Origin: Saururus chinensis
Lineage: Eukaryota > Streptophyta > Magnoliopsida > Piperales > Saururaceae
NCBI GenBank assembly: GCA_035235625.1
Contig: CP141149.1
Location: 3,319,001-3,383,000 of the forward strand
DNA: 64,000 nt
Reading direction: 5' to 3'
Of this stretch, positions 13,201 through 24,608 are shown in pieces. The notes under the pieces are model-generated. The model worked only from the letters and a program-made list of their open reading frames with translations, was not told where the DNA came from and searched no databases. Each line of letters begins with the position of its first letter. Within the stretch, counting starts at the first letter, position 1. Both the position numbers and the translations under genes were made by a program.

Positions 13201-14635
13201 GTCTCTGGGCCACCTTATCGTTCATAAAGTTGTGGGTGGAGGCACTATAGATAAGGATGGCCACTTGCTGATGCTTGAGGTGGCCTCTTAACTGCAACGT
13301 GGGAGGGGTGAATGCCCCCGACATGGCATGGACTGAGATCAGGCAGCACGTCGTCGTAGTGGGAGGAATTAGCCATGTCCACCAAATTCTCCTCTTCTTT
13401 GACCTCCTCCACGAGAAGGCTACGTTTGACGGAACAACGATGTCCTGGATCAAACCTCTCGTCACATCTGAAACACAGCCCCTTGGACCGTAGTTCCTCC
13501 ATCTGTGCAGTGTGAGATGATGAACAAGCAGACTTGGTGGAGGGGGTTGTTGGCCAGGTCAGCCTAAGACTGAGCTGCTGGCCGGGGTGGATAGGGGGCT
13601 TGCGCCAAGAGGAGGCCGTGGGAAGGATCAAAGCCTGGGCCGCTCCGCTGTCTAGTGAATTTCTCCTCCTCAATTCGTGCATGCCACATGACTTCCTGCA
13701 TACTAGAGCATGGAAAATGATGCATCTCCTTTGATATCTCCAGTTTGGGCCATCTCTTGAACGTCCCAACCAAGGCTGCCACCGGCCAATCTGGAAGGCG
13801 GTTGGAAACCTTCATGAATTTCATATAATAGGCCCGGACGGTGGTGGTTTGGTATAGTGTAGAGAGCATCTCATTGAAGTCTTGGAACTTGTTGGGGCCA
13901 AATTGGATGCACAATTCATGAGAGAAGGTAGCCGAGGTGGGGTAATGAACCTCCTTCTCAAAGCTCTAGAACCAAATAGAAGCGTCGCCGTCCAAGTGGA
14001 ATGCGGCTATACGCAATCGTTTAGCCTCGGAGTGCGTCCCTTGGTTGGTGAAGAACTTCTCCGCTTTGTACAACCACTCTACTGGATCTTCGTCCCCATT
14101 GTAGAGTGGGAACTGTAGGCGAGCCAAATGTTGATTAGCATGTCCTTGTGGCCCTCCATGAGACCCCGAGCACTCCTCCTAGTCATCCTCCATCTTCTAA
14201 AAGAGGTTTCAGGTGGGTGGCAACATTGGAGCATTATCTTGAACACTTGGTGGGCCTCGCATATCCTAGGTCTAGAGTCTCCCATCTACAACCAGGTCAA
14301 CTGTGCCAAAGCATACAGGGCCTGGGGGAAGCATGCGGCCTTGTCTGCTTTTACTTGAGAGCCAAGGCAGCGCAGTTCAAGGGCCTAGGATAGCTCTCCC
14401 TTCTCCACACTAGCTAGCTGCAGCCTGGGAAACAATGGTGCTTAGGGTGTTGAGGGCTCTGCCTAAAGTTGACCCATGGCCATAGTCAAGGACTCAATTT
14501 TGGCAAGGAATTGCACTAGTGCAGGAGCGCTTTTTCGGCTGTACACCAAGACTTCAACCTCCTTCTCAGGTTGAACTTCAGGGGCCACAGTTGGCTGCTT
14601 GCCTTGTGCTATAGCCGGAGATTGAGATGACTCAG
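10288..14635 (-). mobile_element. Unit B gag-pol body of the chimeric element
   Basis: Read right to left: gag (about 14460-13560), zinc knuckle (about 13500-13430, GLCFRCDERFDPGHRC), protease (about 13330-12960), reverse transcriptase (about 12640-12015, FNDILVYNKS and DYLGNIISR), RNase H (about 11900-11500) and integrase (about 11400-10410, VWEDVSIDFAEALPLVQGKS). It begins at the integrase tail, so its own 3' tail and LTR are absent. Fossil with many interruptions. Confidence 0.85.
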
Positions 14636-14949
14636 TGTTGTGCCCAGTTTGGGCACAATCGGTACCTCGCTTAGTCACGCAAGAAAGTGGAAGGAAGGAA
14701 GAAGAGAGGGGATAAGAATTAAATTTTCTATTGCATAACCAGAACAAAGGAGGAAAGGGACAACCCATATAGGGAAACACACCTTCTCCTTTGGAGTCGT
14801 GCTAGCTAGTGGGTCTACTAGCTGATCCGTTACACATAAATGTCATACTACCAACTTATTCCATAAGCAAATACGAAATAAAGTACCCTAATGCAATCAA
14901 ATAAAAGGTAAGTAGAGGGGAAAGAAAGCCCGGGTGAACGTGCACAACA
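14636..14949 (-). repeat. 5' LTR of the chimeric Reina-like element
   Basis: 314 bp. On the plus strand it starts TGTTGTGCCC and ends GTGCACAACA. Gag of unit B adjoins on the left. No well-kept primer binding site is visible next to it. Confidence 0.75.
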
Positions 14950-15201
14950 TTACCCTAGACTCGTTAGGTAGTGGTATGCATCACTCCATTTAGAGGATGA
15001 TGGTGAACTTGTAGGAGTTGATGGAGGAGTTCAAGCGTGAATTACACCTAACATTATTTCCATTATTATTGGATGTGAGAGGAGGAGCTCACATTTTCAA
15101 TTGGTGGATATGCCTTTCCACCTAGCAGTGAGTTATCTGCAATTTTACTTGGATTATCATGTGGTCTAGAGCTTGAGGTCTGATTACCTACACATTCAAA
15201 T
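14950..15201 (+). mobile_element. Copia-like interior flank between two insertions
   Basis: A short stretch interrupted on its right by the non-coding LTR element; the sequence from 22360 onward appears to be its continuation. No domain is identified with confidence. Assigned to the surrounding copia territory by position. Confidence 0.35.
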
Positions 15202-17323
15202 TGTAACGCCCCGACCCAAATCGGGGCCTAGAAAATCTCTTAATAAAAAATTTTCTTCCTTAAGCCAGGAATCATCATTTGTGTGTGAGAGGTACAACGT
15301 TCATCTACGCACTATGGTGCTTCAAAGCTTCCTGGTACGTAGACTTAGGTTGCAACGATCATTTACACACAACGAAGATTCATAATTTGTCATGTGTAAA
15401 TCAGAATAAAACTCATTATTATAATTAATTTGGATCAGGCCAATGTTGCCTTACCATTGGTTGCCTTCATACGTATTGAATATTATTCCAATACAATCGG
15501 ATCTAAATGTAGTTCTGCCTAATGGCTACTACCTACATCAGGCATCACAAAATCATATATGTTAAAATACATATATACTAATATCCAATCGAAATCATAC
15601 TGAAATTTGTAATCTATCCGAGTTAAGCATAAATTAATAAATCAACGAAATCGTACATCTCACTCTACCAGAGAGCGGGATGAAGCACATACACATGTCT
15701 CACTCTACCATTGAGCTGAGACCAAACAACACACACCATAGGTCTTGCTCTATCGTAGAGCAAGACGGAATATAACAAGTTACATCAAAGCATAGAAAAT
15801 TAGAATACAAAACATCAAAGCATGGCATGACACTTCACATCATATAAGATAAAGCATAACAAAGTAATTCAAATAAGAACATATTAAATCATAACAATTC
15901 ATACATCTTAATTAGTACATTATTATCACTAATTAAGATATGTAAGCATTTAAATAATTTAACATCCTAAATTAACTACATAGGATGTAAACATATTCTC
16001 ATACTGAAGATCAGGTATACTTACCTATAGAAGACATCGGAAGCAGCAACATTTAGAGCTATTCATTTCTACAGAGCATCCTCCTTTCTGATGCGGATAT
16101 GGTAGGCAGAATCTCCTTCAAAGTAGGAAGACATATCATCCTTTAACTTGGGGACGTTCCTTACTTCCCATACTCGGAGCTGACGGATAGGATGTCCTCT
16201 TTTTAGAAACATCTTTCTCCTTTTGTGTTTGTGAACTATGGGCGGAGTCTCCCATTAGCTCGGGGATGCCTTTCTGACTGGGTGGTGGAGGATAGGGCCT
16301 CCTGGACTCTAGATTGATTCTCTCGTTGTGACCTGGCAACTACAGAGAAAACCTTGTCTAATTCCTGGCCCATTTTTCTTTCTCTTGTGCTCGAGGATGA
16401 CAGTTAGGGCCTCTCCTTTTATCAGGGATTTCCCTCCTCGTACGATTGGTAACCCATAGAATGGACCACTCGATTGAGTAGAACACACTCGATTTGGTCA
16501 AGAACGCCTCTTGAACAGACTAAATCGGAGTTAAGACGGTCAAAAATGGAGAAGAAGATGTTTGTCGGTGCTTGAGGATAACGGGAAGAACCTATCCTTC
16601 TCTTGGGGTGTTTCCTCCTTATTTGGTCTCGAACTCGAAGACAGGACCATTCCAATGTGTAGAGCAGACTTGATTTACTTAAGAACGCCTCCTAAATAGC
16701 CTTAATCAAACTCAAAATAATCAGAAAAGGGGGAGAAGAAGATCTGGTCTAAAAAAGGAGCAGAATGAGATATTTATAGCCCATGGAGCAGCCATTTTAA
16801 AACCACGGCACTGCACTGCGCTGAACTTCGGTGCTAGCCATTTCACAAGCCGCGCGTGCATGGCACGTCGCCCGCACGAAACATGCGTGGCAATTGTGCA
16901 TCGCTGTTGAGCATTACGTGTGCCACAGTCGTGCTTGCATCGCACACACCTTATTTTATTTTATTATTATTATTCTTTTTAAAACAAATTTTTAAACGCA
17001 TGTAACTTCCTACCCCGGATTCGAATTTACGTGTTTTTGGTATTGTTGGACTCGTATCAACAAGCCCTTTGATACTATCCCACTTAAAGTAGTATATCAT
17101 GCTCTTTCCAAGTAGGTCCTGCCTATTTTCCATGTTTCTCGAGGTTGTAAATTATGTCCCCGACCTCTGTTTCACACATTGTTTGATTTGTTATGCTCGT
17201 TTCTTCGAGCTCTACGCATATACGGAGGTTTCAAGCTTTGAAACCCTCTAAGACTCATTGAAAGGTTATCGAATTACCTCTAACCCCGGTGGCTAAACTT
17301 AATTTGAAATACGGGGTGTTACA
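15202..17323 (-). repeat. 3' LTR of the LARD-type element (2.1 kb)
   Basis: Direct repeat partner of 20252-22359. On its right, in minus-strand sense, lies a purine run (GGGTGAAAGAA) that fits a polypurine tract. It contains three short hairpins in series at 15658-15766. Confidence 0.85.
15658..15766 (-). repeat. Three short hairpins in series inside the LTR
   Basis: Hairpins at 15658-15680, 15698-15721 and 15742-15766. The third is perfect: GTCTTGCTCTA, 3-base loop, TAGAGCAAGAC. The same three recur at the matching place in the other LTR, where the third is 20792-20816 and still perfect although its loop differs. Confidence 0.7.
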
Positions 17324-20237
17324 TTCTTTCACCCTAAAATGAATTGCGTCCTCGCAATTCACCCAAAATACTATTCAAAACACATCTAATTCAAAATAAT
17401 ATCTAACAAACTCGGATATGTTATTGGATAAGTAATTGTTAATAGAGTTTAATAGTTCATAATCAAATAAGTCATATATAAATAGAATCCAATCTTAAAA
17501 TTTTATGAAACATTCACAAACAATATCTGATAATTTATAATCACATAAAATATTTAAAACAAAATCTGATTATTAATTTAAAATTGGATAAATCATATTG
17601 TACAAAATTTGATATTTATACCAGAGTCAAATAAATCATCGTTAAGAAATCTGATATGTCATTCAAAATCAGACATATCATTCTTTCAAAATTCAATAAT
17701 TCAATCATTCATTTAAATCTAATAAATCGTTCATAAACGAAATCCGATAGTTAATTCAAAATTAGATAAATTATTGTTCAAAAATCTGATGTTATTAAAA
17801 ATTAGACATATCGTTCATTTGAAAAGTTGATAAAACAATCTTAAATCAGAGTGTCGTGATGCCTAATGGCTTACTTCTGCACTCATGGGAACACAAAAGA
17901 CAGAAGGCTAAGAGCCTTCCTATGATAGAAGCTTTCCCATGATGCTCCACACCTGTGCGTGCTAGAACTGAGTGTTTCTCTCGGTGGGTATCCTTATTTA
18001 AATCCATGATACTGAATGGCTTACCCCGACACTCATGGGGACACAGAGGCCAAAATGATAGGAGCTTTCCCATGATGCTCCATACCTGTGCACGCTAGAA
18101 CCGATGATATATTTCAGTAGGTATCCAAAATCGATAGCTTTTGGGCTTTATACCAAATAACTATCCAAAGAGTTTGAAGACCCAAATCATCAAAATATTC
18201 ATCGTCAAATCAAATTCAAAACAAATGTTTCTGCTTAAACTAGGTTTTAAATCGAAATTCATTTCAATACACAAGTGGATTCAACTTTGAAGCTATCCAC
18301 TAACACCTCGTGTCCCATACCATGGGTGTTTGATGGTTTCTTCTTAGAAATTCCACAGGCAATTGAGATAAATTTACTAAATTTTAAATTCATTTTCAAA
18401 TAATAGAGGATTTGAAATTAAATTTCATATCAAATTCATCAGTAGATTCAACCTTATAGCAATCAACTAATGCCTGATATTTCATATCACGGGTATTTAG
18501 TGATTTCTCTTCGGGATTTCCACCATTTTTCAAAAAAGATTTTAAATAGAACTTTCAAAATATTGACATTTCAAAATTAAATTTTGTATCAATATATCAG
18601 TAGGATTTACCATAGAGTTATCCACTAACACCTCACCTTCTATACCGTGGGTGTTCGATGGTTACTCTGAATTGGCTCCACCGCCTTTGAAAATAAATTT
18701 ATTTCTAAAACAAAAATAGTTTCTAAAATAAATAATTGAAAATCAAATTTTTTTTCAATACACTGGTAGAATTAACTATAGAGTTTTCCACTAGCATCTC
18801 ATGTCCCATACTATGAACGTTTTGTGGTTACTCCTTAGTGATTCTACCACCTCTGAAAACAATTTAATTTTACAATAAAAAATATTTTTCAAAATTGAAT
18901 AGTCCAAAATCAAAATTTTGTTTTAATACCGTGCTAGAATTAACTGTAGACATTCTACTAGTGTATCATATCCCATACCATGAACGTTCGGTAGTTACTC
19001 TTAGGTATTTCTACTGCTGTTGAAAACAAGTTCATATGTGAATAAAATAATAATTTTTATATTAATACCCAAGTAGAATTAACCGAAGAGTTTTCCACTC
19101 ACGCCTCTGTCCAATTCCATGAGCGGTTGGTGGTTACCCCGTAGTAATTCTACTGCCTATGAAAAAAATTAATTTCTGAATCAAAATTATTTTCACAAAT
19201 GAACATTCAAAATCAAATTTTATTTCAATACTTAAGTAGAATTAACTGTAGAGTTTTCCACTAGCGCCTCATGTCCCACACCATGAGCGGGTAGTGGTTA
19301 CCCCGTGGTAATTCTACCATAGTTTAAAACATATTTGAAATCGTAGCTGTTGAAAACATTTTAAAAAACATCATGTAATGAATTCAAAACAACATTTTTG
19401 ATTGAATGAAATTCAAAATATAATGAAATAAAATTGTAAAGTATGAGTTTCAGGTTAAATCGAAAGCCACACGTGCAAAACTAAATTTCAATTCATTCTC
19501 GATGAAAATTGAAATTTGGATAAATTTAAATCCATCTGAAATTCAATGTAACACATGCAGATCAAAATTTTAAATCATATCCAATTTAAGGTTTGCATCA
19601 AACCCAATATAACACATGTTGAATAAAAATTTTGAATGATTCTTCAATTGAAATTCATGCTAAATTAGATGCAAAATATTCAAAAATCTCAAATCAATTC
19701 TAATATAAAATTTAAGATTTGCAAAGCCTAAGTTTGCCATTAATAGATTACACATATGTAGGATAAAATTTAAAATTACTTCTAATTAAACAAATTAAAA
19801 TTTCGTAAAGTTTGATTCAATTTTAATATCACACCAGCAAGATAGAATTATAAGACAAATCCTATAACACTTATTCATAACTACATATTCAAATCATTCT
19901 TTATTTAAGATCAAAATTCATAAAATTTATCTTTGTATCAAATCTATGATGCCACATGCAAACAATGATGTCAATTTTAAATACACAATAGAATCAAAGT
20001 TCAAAAAATAGAAGTCCATATTAAATTAAAAAAAATATCGGTGCAGAACCAAAATTCAAAATTAGAGTTTGTTCTAAATTCGATAACACATAGGCATAAC
20101 CAAAAGTTGAAAATCATAATTTATTTCAAAACAATCACAACACTTTCAAAACAGAAATTTCCAATTATTTCCAAATTAAAATAAAAATTCTTATTAAATT
20201 AATAATTAAAATATCAAACTCTTGCATATAGATCAAT
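17324..20237 (-). other. Non-coding AT-rich interior of the LARD-type element
   Basis: No gag or pol similarity and no long reading frame in any direction. The region is strongly AT-rich. It holds a duplicated block of about 140 bp (17855-18130, phrase CTTTCCCATGATGCTCCA twice) and then a series of seven hairpin units. Confidence 0.75.
18275..19317 (-). repeat. Seven tandem hairpin units, period about 160 bp
   Basis: Hairpin spans are about 18275-18356, 18442-18523, 18600-18681, 18765-18848, 18933-19014, 19073-19154 and 19236-19317. Each is about 82 bp, separated by AT-rich spacer. Each has an outer stem (for example GTAGAATTAAC with GGTAATTCTAC) and an inner stem (CCACTAGCGCCTCATG with CATGAGCGGGTAGTGG). 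In unit 1 the outer arms are GTGG and CCAC, in later units GTAG and CTAC, so paired positions change together. The hairpins keep their shape while the spacers vary. Confidence 0.75.
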
Positions 20238-20249
20238 GCTCCGATACCA
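20238..20249 (-). other. Primer binding site of the LARD-type element
   Basis: GCTCCGATACCA on the plus strand, TGGTATCGGAGC in element sense. It is complementary to the 3' end of plant initiator Met-tRNA with about one difference from the usual TGGTATCAGAGC. It sits two bases from the 5' LTR, as expected. Confidence 0.85.
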
Positions 20250-20251
20250 TT

Positions 20252-22359
20252 TGTAATGCCCCGACCCGAACCGGGGCCCAAAAAATCTCTTTATAAATAT
20301 TTTTCTTCCTTAAGCCAGGAATCAATTTCTATGTATGAGAGGTACAAGGTTCATCTACGCACTATGGTGCTTCAAAGCTTCCCGGTACGTAGACTTAGGT
20401 CATAATGATCATTTACACACAACGAAGATTCATAATTCGTCACGTGTAAATCAGAATAAAATTTATTATTATAATTAATTTGGAAAAGGCCAACGTTGCC
20501 TTACAATTGGTTGCCTACATACGTATTGAATATTATTCCAATGCAATTGGATCTGAACGTAGTTCTGCCTAATGGCAACTACATACATAAGGCATCACAA
20601 AATTATATACCTTAAAATACATATATACTGATATCCAATCGAAATCATACTGAAATTTGTAATCTATCAGAGTTAAGCATAAATTAATAAATCAATGAAA
20701 TCGTACATCTCGCTCTACCAGAGAGCGGGATGAAGCACATACACATGTCTCGCTCTATCATTGAGCTGAGACCGAACAGCACACACCACAGGTCTTGCTC
20801 TATTGTAGAGCAAGACAGAACATAACAAGTTACATCAAAGCATAGAAAATTAGAATACAATACATCAAAGCATGGCATGACACTTCACATCATATAAGAT
20901 AAAGCATAACAAAGTAATTCAAATCAGAACATATTAAATCATAACAATTCATACATCTTAATTAGTACATTATTATCACTAATTAAGATATGTAAGCATT
21001 TAAATAATTTAACATCCTAAATTAACTACTTAGGATGTAAACGTATTATTATGTAGAAGATCAGGTATACTTACCCATAGAAGACATCAGAAGCAGCAAC
21101 ATTTAGAGCTATTCATTTCTTCAGAGCATCCTCCTTTCTAATGCGGAAATGGAAGGTAGAATCTTCTTTGAAGTAGGCTGATGTAGCATCCCTTAACTTC
21201 GGGATGTTCCTTACTTCCCGTACTCGGAGCTGACGAAAAGGACATTCTCATTTTGGAGACATCCTTGTCTTTTCGTGCTTGTGAACTATGAGTGGAGTGT
21301 CCCTTTAGCTCAGGGATGCCTCTCTTACTAGGTGGTGGAGAGCAGGGCCTCCCGGACTCTAGATGGATTCTCTCGTTGTGACTCGGCAACTGTAGACAGA
21401 ACCTCATCTTATTCGTGGCCTCTCCTTATTTTGGGGCGTTTCCTCCTCATACGGTCGCTAACCTATAGAATGGACCCCTCCATTGTATAGAACACACTCA
21501 ATTTAGTCAAGAATGCCTCTTGAACTGACTAAATCAGAGTTAAGACAGTCAAAAATGGAGAAGAAGAGGTTTGTCAGTGCTCAAGGACAACGGGCAGGGC
21601 CTCTCATTCTCTAGGGGCATTTCCTCCTTATACGATCTCCAACTCAAAGAAAGGACCGCTCCAATGCGTACAGCATGCACGATTTACTTATGAATGCCTC
21701 TTAAACGGCCTTCATCAGACTCAAAACGCTTAGAAATGAGGGAGAAGAAGATCTAGTCTCAAAATGGAGCAGAATGAGGTATTTATAGCCCCCCAAGCCA
21801 CCGTTGTAAAACCACAGCACTACACTGAATTGTGGAGCCGCCAGAAACAACAGTGCCCATTGTTTCACGCGTTGCGCATGTGATGCGTCGCCCATGCGTA
21901 AGTACATAGCAACTGTGCCTTGCAGCTGTGCATTATGCTTGCCACGGTCGTGAGTGCTACTCGTGCTTCCATTGCACATGTGCCTTAGTTTATTTTATTT
22001 TATTTTTTTTCTTTTCAAAACAAAGATTAAAACGTGTGTAACTTTCTACCCTAGATTCAGATTTGCACGTTCTTGGTACCCTTGGGCTCATATCGACAAG
22101 ACCTTTGATACTAACCCACTCAAAGTTGTATATCGTGATCTTTCTGAGTGGGTCCCACCTATTTTCCATACTTCTCTAGGTCATAAATTTCGGTCCTGAC
22201 CTCCATTTCGCGTATTGTTTGATTTAGTACGCTTGTTTCTTTGAGCTTTACTCATATACTGAGGTTTCAACCATTGAAATCCTCTAAGACTCATTGAAAA
22301 GTTATCTAATTACCTCTAACCCGAGTGGCTAAATGTAATTAGAAATGCGGGGTGATGCA
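20252..22359 (-). repeat. 5' LTR of the LARD-type element (2.1 kb)
   Basis: Direct repeat partner of 15202-17323, with the same tips and the same hairpin trio. Its neighbour on the left is the primer binding site. Confidence 0.85.
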
Positions 22360-23067
22360 CTAATGCCTGGGACTTTTGTTTACTTCATGTGATTTCTCAA
22401 TATGACGTGATTTTCATCTAGGAAGGAGTGACTGGAAGGATTGATGACAAGATTGCTACACCTCCTAGCCGACCCTCAGTTAGTGTTTGATTTACACTAT
22501 TATCTTTGGGAGGATCATGGAGTTCAAACATGGCCACACTCATGAGATGTTGCCATATCCATATATTCTATGATGAATTTTTACAGCAATACATGTGAGA
22601 GTACCATAAATGAAGTCTACTATGATTGAGACGTTACCTATAAACCTTGGAGTGGTTCGACATATGCTATCTCACAATCAGGGTGATGATCATGAGCCCT
22701 AGGGAGCACAGGATGTTGTGTTAGAAAGATTTACAGACCTTGATCACTTGATCATATATTGCTATCCATGAGCAGATAGTGAGGAACATAGTGGAGATGA
22801 TGATGTAGCTAATGATTGATGAGTTTAGTTTCTTATCACTTATCATGTATTCCTTGTTTTGGAACATGTTTAGTTGATTTATGTTTCATTATGATGATGA
22901 GGGTTATTGTTGAAACTAGTTTTACTGTGGAATATGTGTTGGATGTGTTTAATTATTGGTTTTATTTACCTTCTTATCTTTGTGTGATGATTATAACTTG
23001 ATGGAGATATTATTTTGTTATCTTTTACTTTAACATTTTGTATATGTATTTCACAAAGGGGGAGAAG
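22360..23067 (+). mobile_element. Sirevirus-like copia 3' interior with polypurine tract
   Basis: Degraded sequence ending in AAAGGGGGAGAAG (23055-23067), the polypurine tract wording typical of Sireviruses, directly before the LTR start. No domain survives clearly. A reading frame at 22816-23001 is hydrophobic and probably fortuitous. Fossil, broken. Confidence 0.6.
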
Positions 23068-24608
23068 TGGTTAATGAAAATTAAAGTTCTTATATTTATA
23101 ATTGACTAGACAGTGCTATGCAAACCAATTTGAGTTTAAGTGTGCAAAATAAGTACAAGTTTATACAAGGCTTTTCAAGCTCAATTCCAAATTAATGAGT
23201 TTACATTAATTGAGTCTATGTTGAGTCTTTGTAGGGTCAAGTTATTCTGTAAATTTTAAAGTCAATGAACTATGTCAAGGGTTGAAATTTTATTTCTATA
23301 TTCAAATAAATAGTATTATGACAAGAAATAGTCTAAGGAGGAGATTATAAGAACATATGTGTCACATGTTTAGTTTATTGGCTAATATCTTTGTCAAAAT
23401 TATGTCAAGAAATTGTATGCATGTCAGAAGTCTTTGCATATGATTTGATGTTGTTGTGGTTGAGTCAAATTTTGAATTGACAAACTTGAAAAATTGAAGC
23501 ATACCTGTTCTTGTAGATCAAGGTGAAAGATTGAAGAATGTGAAGGGTTTTAAAGTTTATCAAGATCACATTGGCATGCATAAATCACTTGGAAAAGGTT
23601 AAAAGTGACCATAGTGATTTTTAAAGGTTTTTGGATAAAAAAGGAAAAAATATACAAAAAATAGGCAAAATGATCGTTCACTGCAAATTATGAAAGAGAG
23701 AACAATCGATCACTTGTTGATTCAGCTGTGTGAAAAAAAAAGTTCAGAGTTATTGATTGACTACTTTCGCAATTAATTGATCATTTGAAGAATCGCACAT
23801 ATTAAAAATAGTTATTGATTGATTGCTATTTAAAATGACTGATCATTTCAAGAACAATGTACTATATTAAGACCTTCTGATTTCTATTTCATTCCTTAAA
23901 TAAGTTCAAGTCCTAAATAGACTTAATGATCTATGTATGGGCCATGAAATAGCAAAATTGGAGAGAGGAAAACCCAGACAAGAAAAGATAAAGAGGTTTA
24001 CACCTTTGCTTATTGTTCTCCAAAGGGAGAATTCACTTTAGCAATGTATTGAAGATCTATGGTGAATTGAAAAAGACAATCCACAAAGTTAATACACAGA
24101 GAACTCAAAGAGTAGTTATAGCATGTCTTAAATGGAAGACTGAAGATTTCCTGAAGGCTAAAGTCAAGACAACATGAGATGCTTGTCGAAGACTAGGAGG
24201 AGGTGAACATAAGGCAAGAAGGAGAAAGTTTTAAGTGTTTGGAGAAGGCTTGAAGGCCAACAACAACGATCTAAACAAGAGGAAATTGTGTTAGAGTTTA
24301 AACAAGGTTGGTGGTTTGTGTGTGTGCATGTAAAAATCTTGGTTTCTAGTGGATTAATTTTGTTCTTTTAAAACTACTATGGTTTTTTACCCCAGTTAGG
24401 GTTTTACACATAAATTATTGTGTACATGTGTGGATTGATTAATGGATGATTGATTAATATTTTGAGATTAAAATTTGAGTGAATATTAAGTTTAAATTAT
24501 TTTTGCTTAATAAAAAAGTTTTGCGTAGAACACTTAATTCTTGAAAGTACTAGTTTTAAGAGCAATCTACTGATCCGCTAGGTCGATTAGATGAACATTA
24601 AACTCTCA
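23068..24608 (+). repeat. Sirevirus-like copia 3' LTR
   Basis: About 1540 bp, from TGGTTAATGAAAATT just after the polypurine tract to ATTAAACTCTCA. Its last 300 bases match the end of the LTR at 2267-3640. The next element starts immediately at 24609. Confidence 0.65.

Larger units (their letters stand above)
5335..14949 (-). mobile_element. Chimeric double Reina-like gypsy element
   Basis: A 9.6 kb fossil read on the minus strand with one LTR at each end and two successive gag-pol bodies between them. Unit B is 14635-10288 and unit A is 10287-5657; no LTR lies between the units. Both units carry gag, zinc knuckle, protease, reverse transcriptase, RNase H and integrase remnants. The outer LTRs match only about two thirds by eye and no 5 bp target duplication is visible (GAAAG on the left, TTACC on the right). 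The block therefore looks like a recombination product of two related elements, not one insertion. Both units are broken, with many interruptions each. Confidence 0.8.
15202..22359 (-). mobile_element. Non-coding LTR element (LARD-type), complete ends
   Basis: A 7.16 kb element with two long direct repeats (15202-17323 and 20252-22359), tips TGTAACGCCCCG and CGGGGTGTTACA, and a 2.9 kb interior without coding sequence. Next to the right LTR is GCTCCGATACCA, which reads TGGTATCGGAGC on the minus strand: a primer binding site for initiator Met-tRNA. The element is therefore on the minus strand. Flanks CAAAT and CTAAT agree in four of five bases, consistent with an old target duplication. In the first 250 positions the LTRs agree at about 90 percent by eye, so insertion is several million years old. 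It would have needed proteins from an autonomous relative. Confidence 0.85.

Noticed and set aside
17323-20251. Hairpin units considered as a CRISPR-like array
   Set aside because: Eukaryotic LTR element with primer binding site. Units are 160 bp apart with large hairpins and diverged repeats; no cas genes.
22816-23001. Hydrophobic frame that could be read as a small membrane protein
   Set aside because: It lies just before a Sirevirus polypurine tract in degraded copia sequence; AT-rich DNA gives Phe/Leu/Ile-rich frames by chance.
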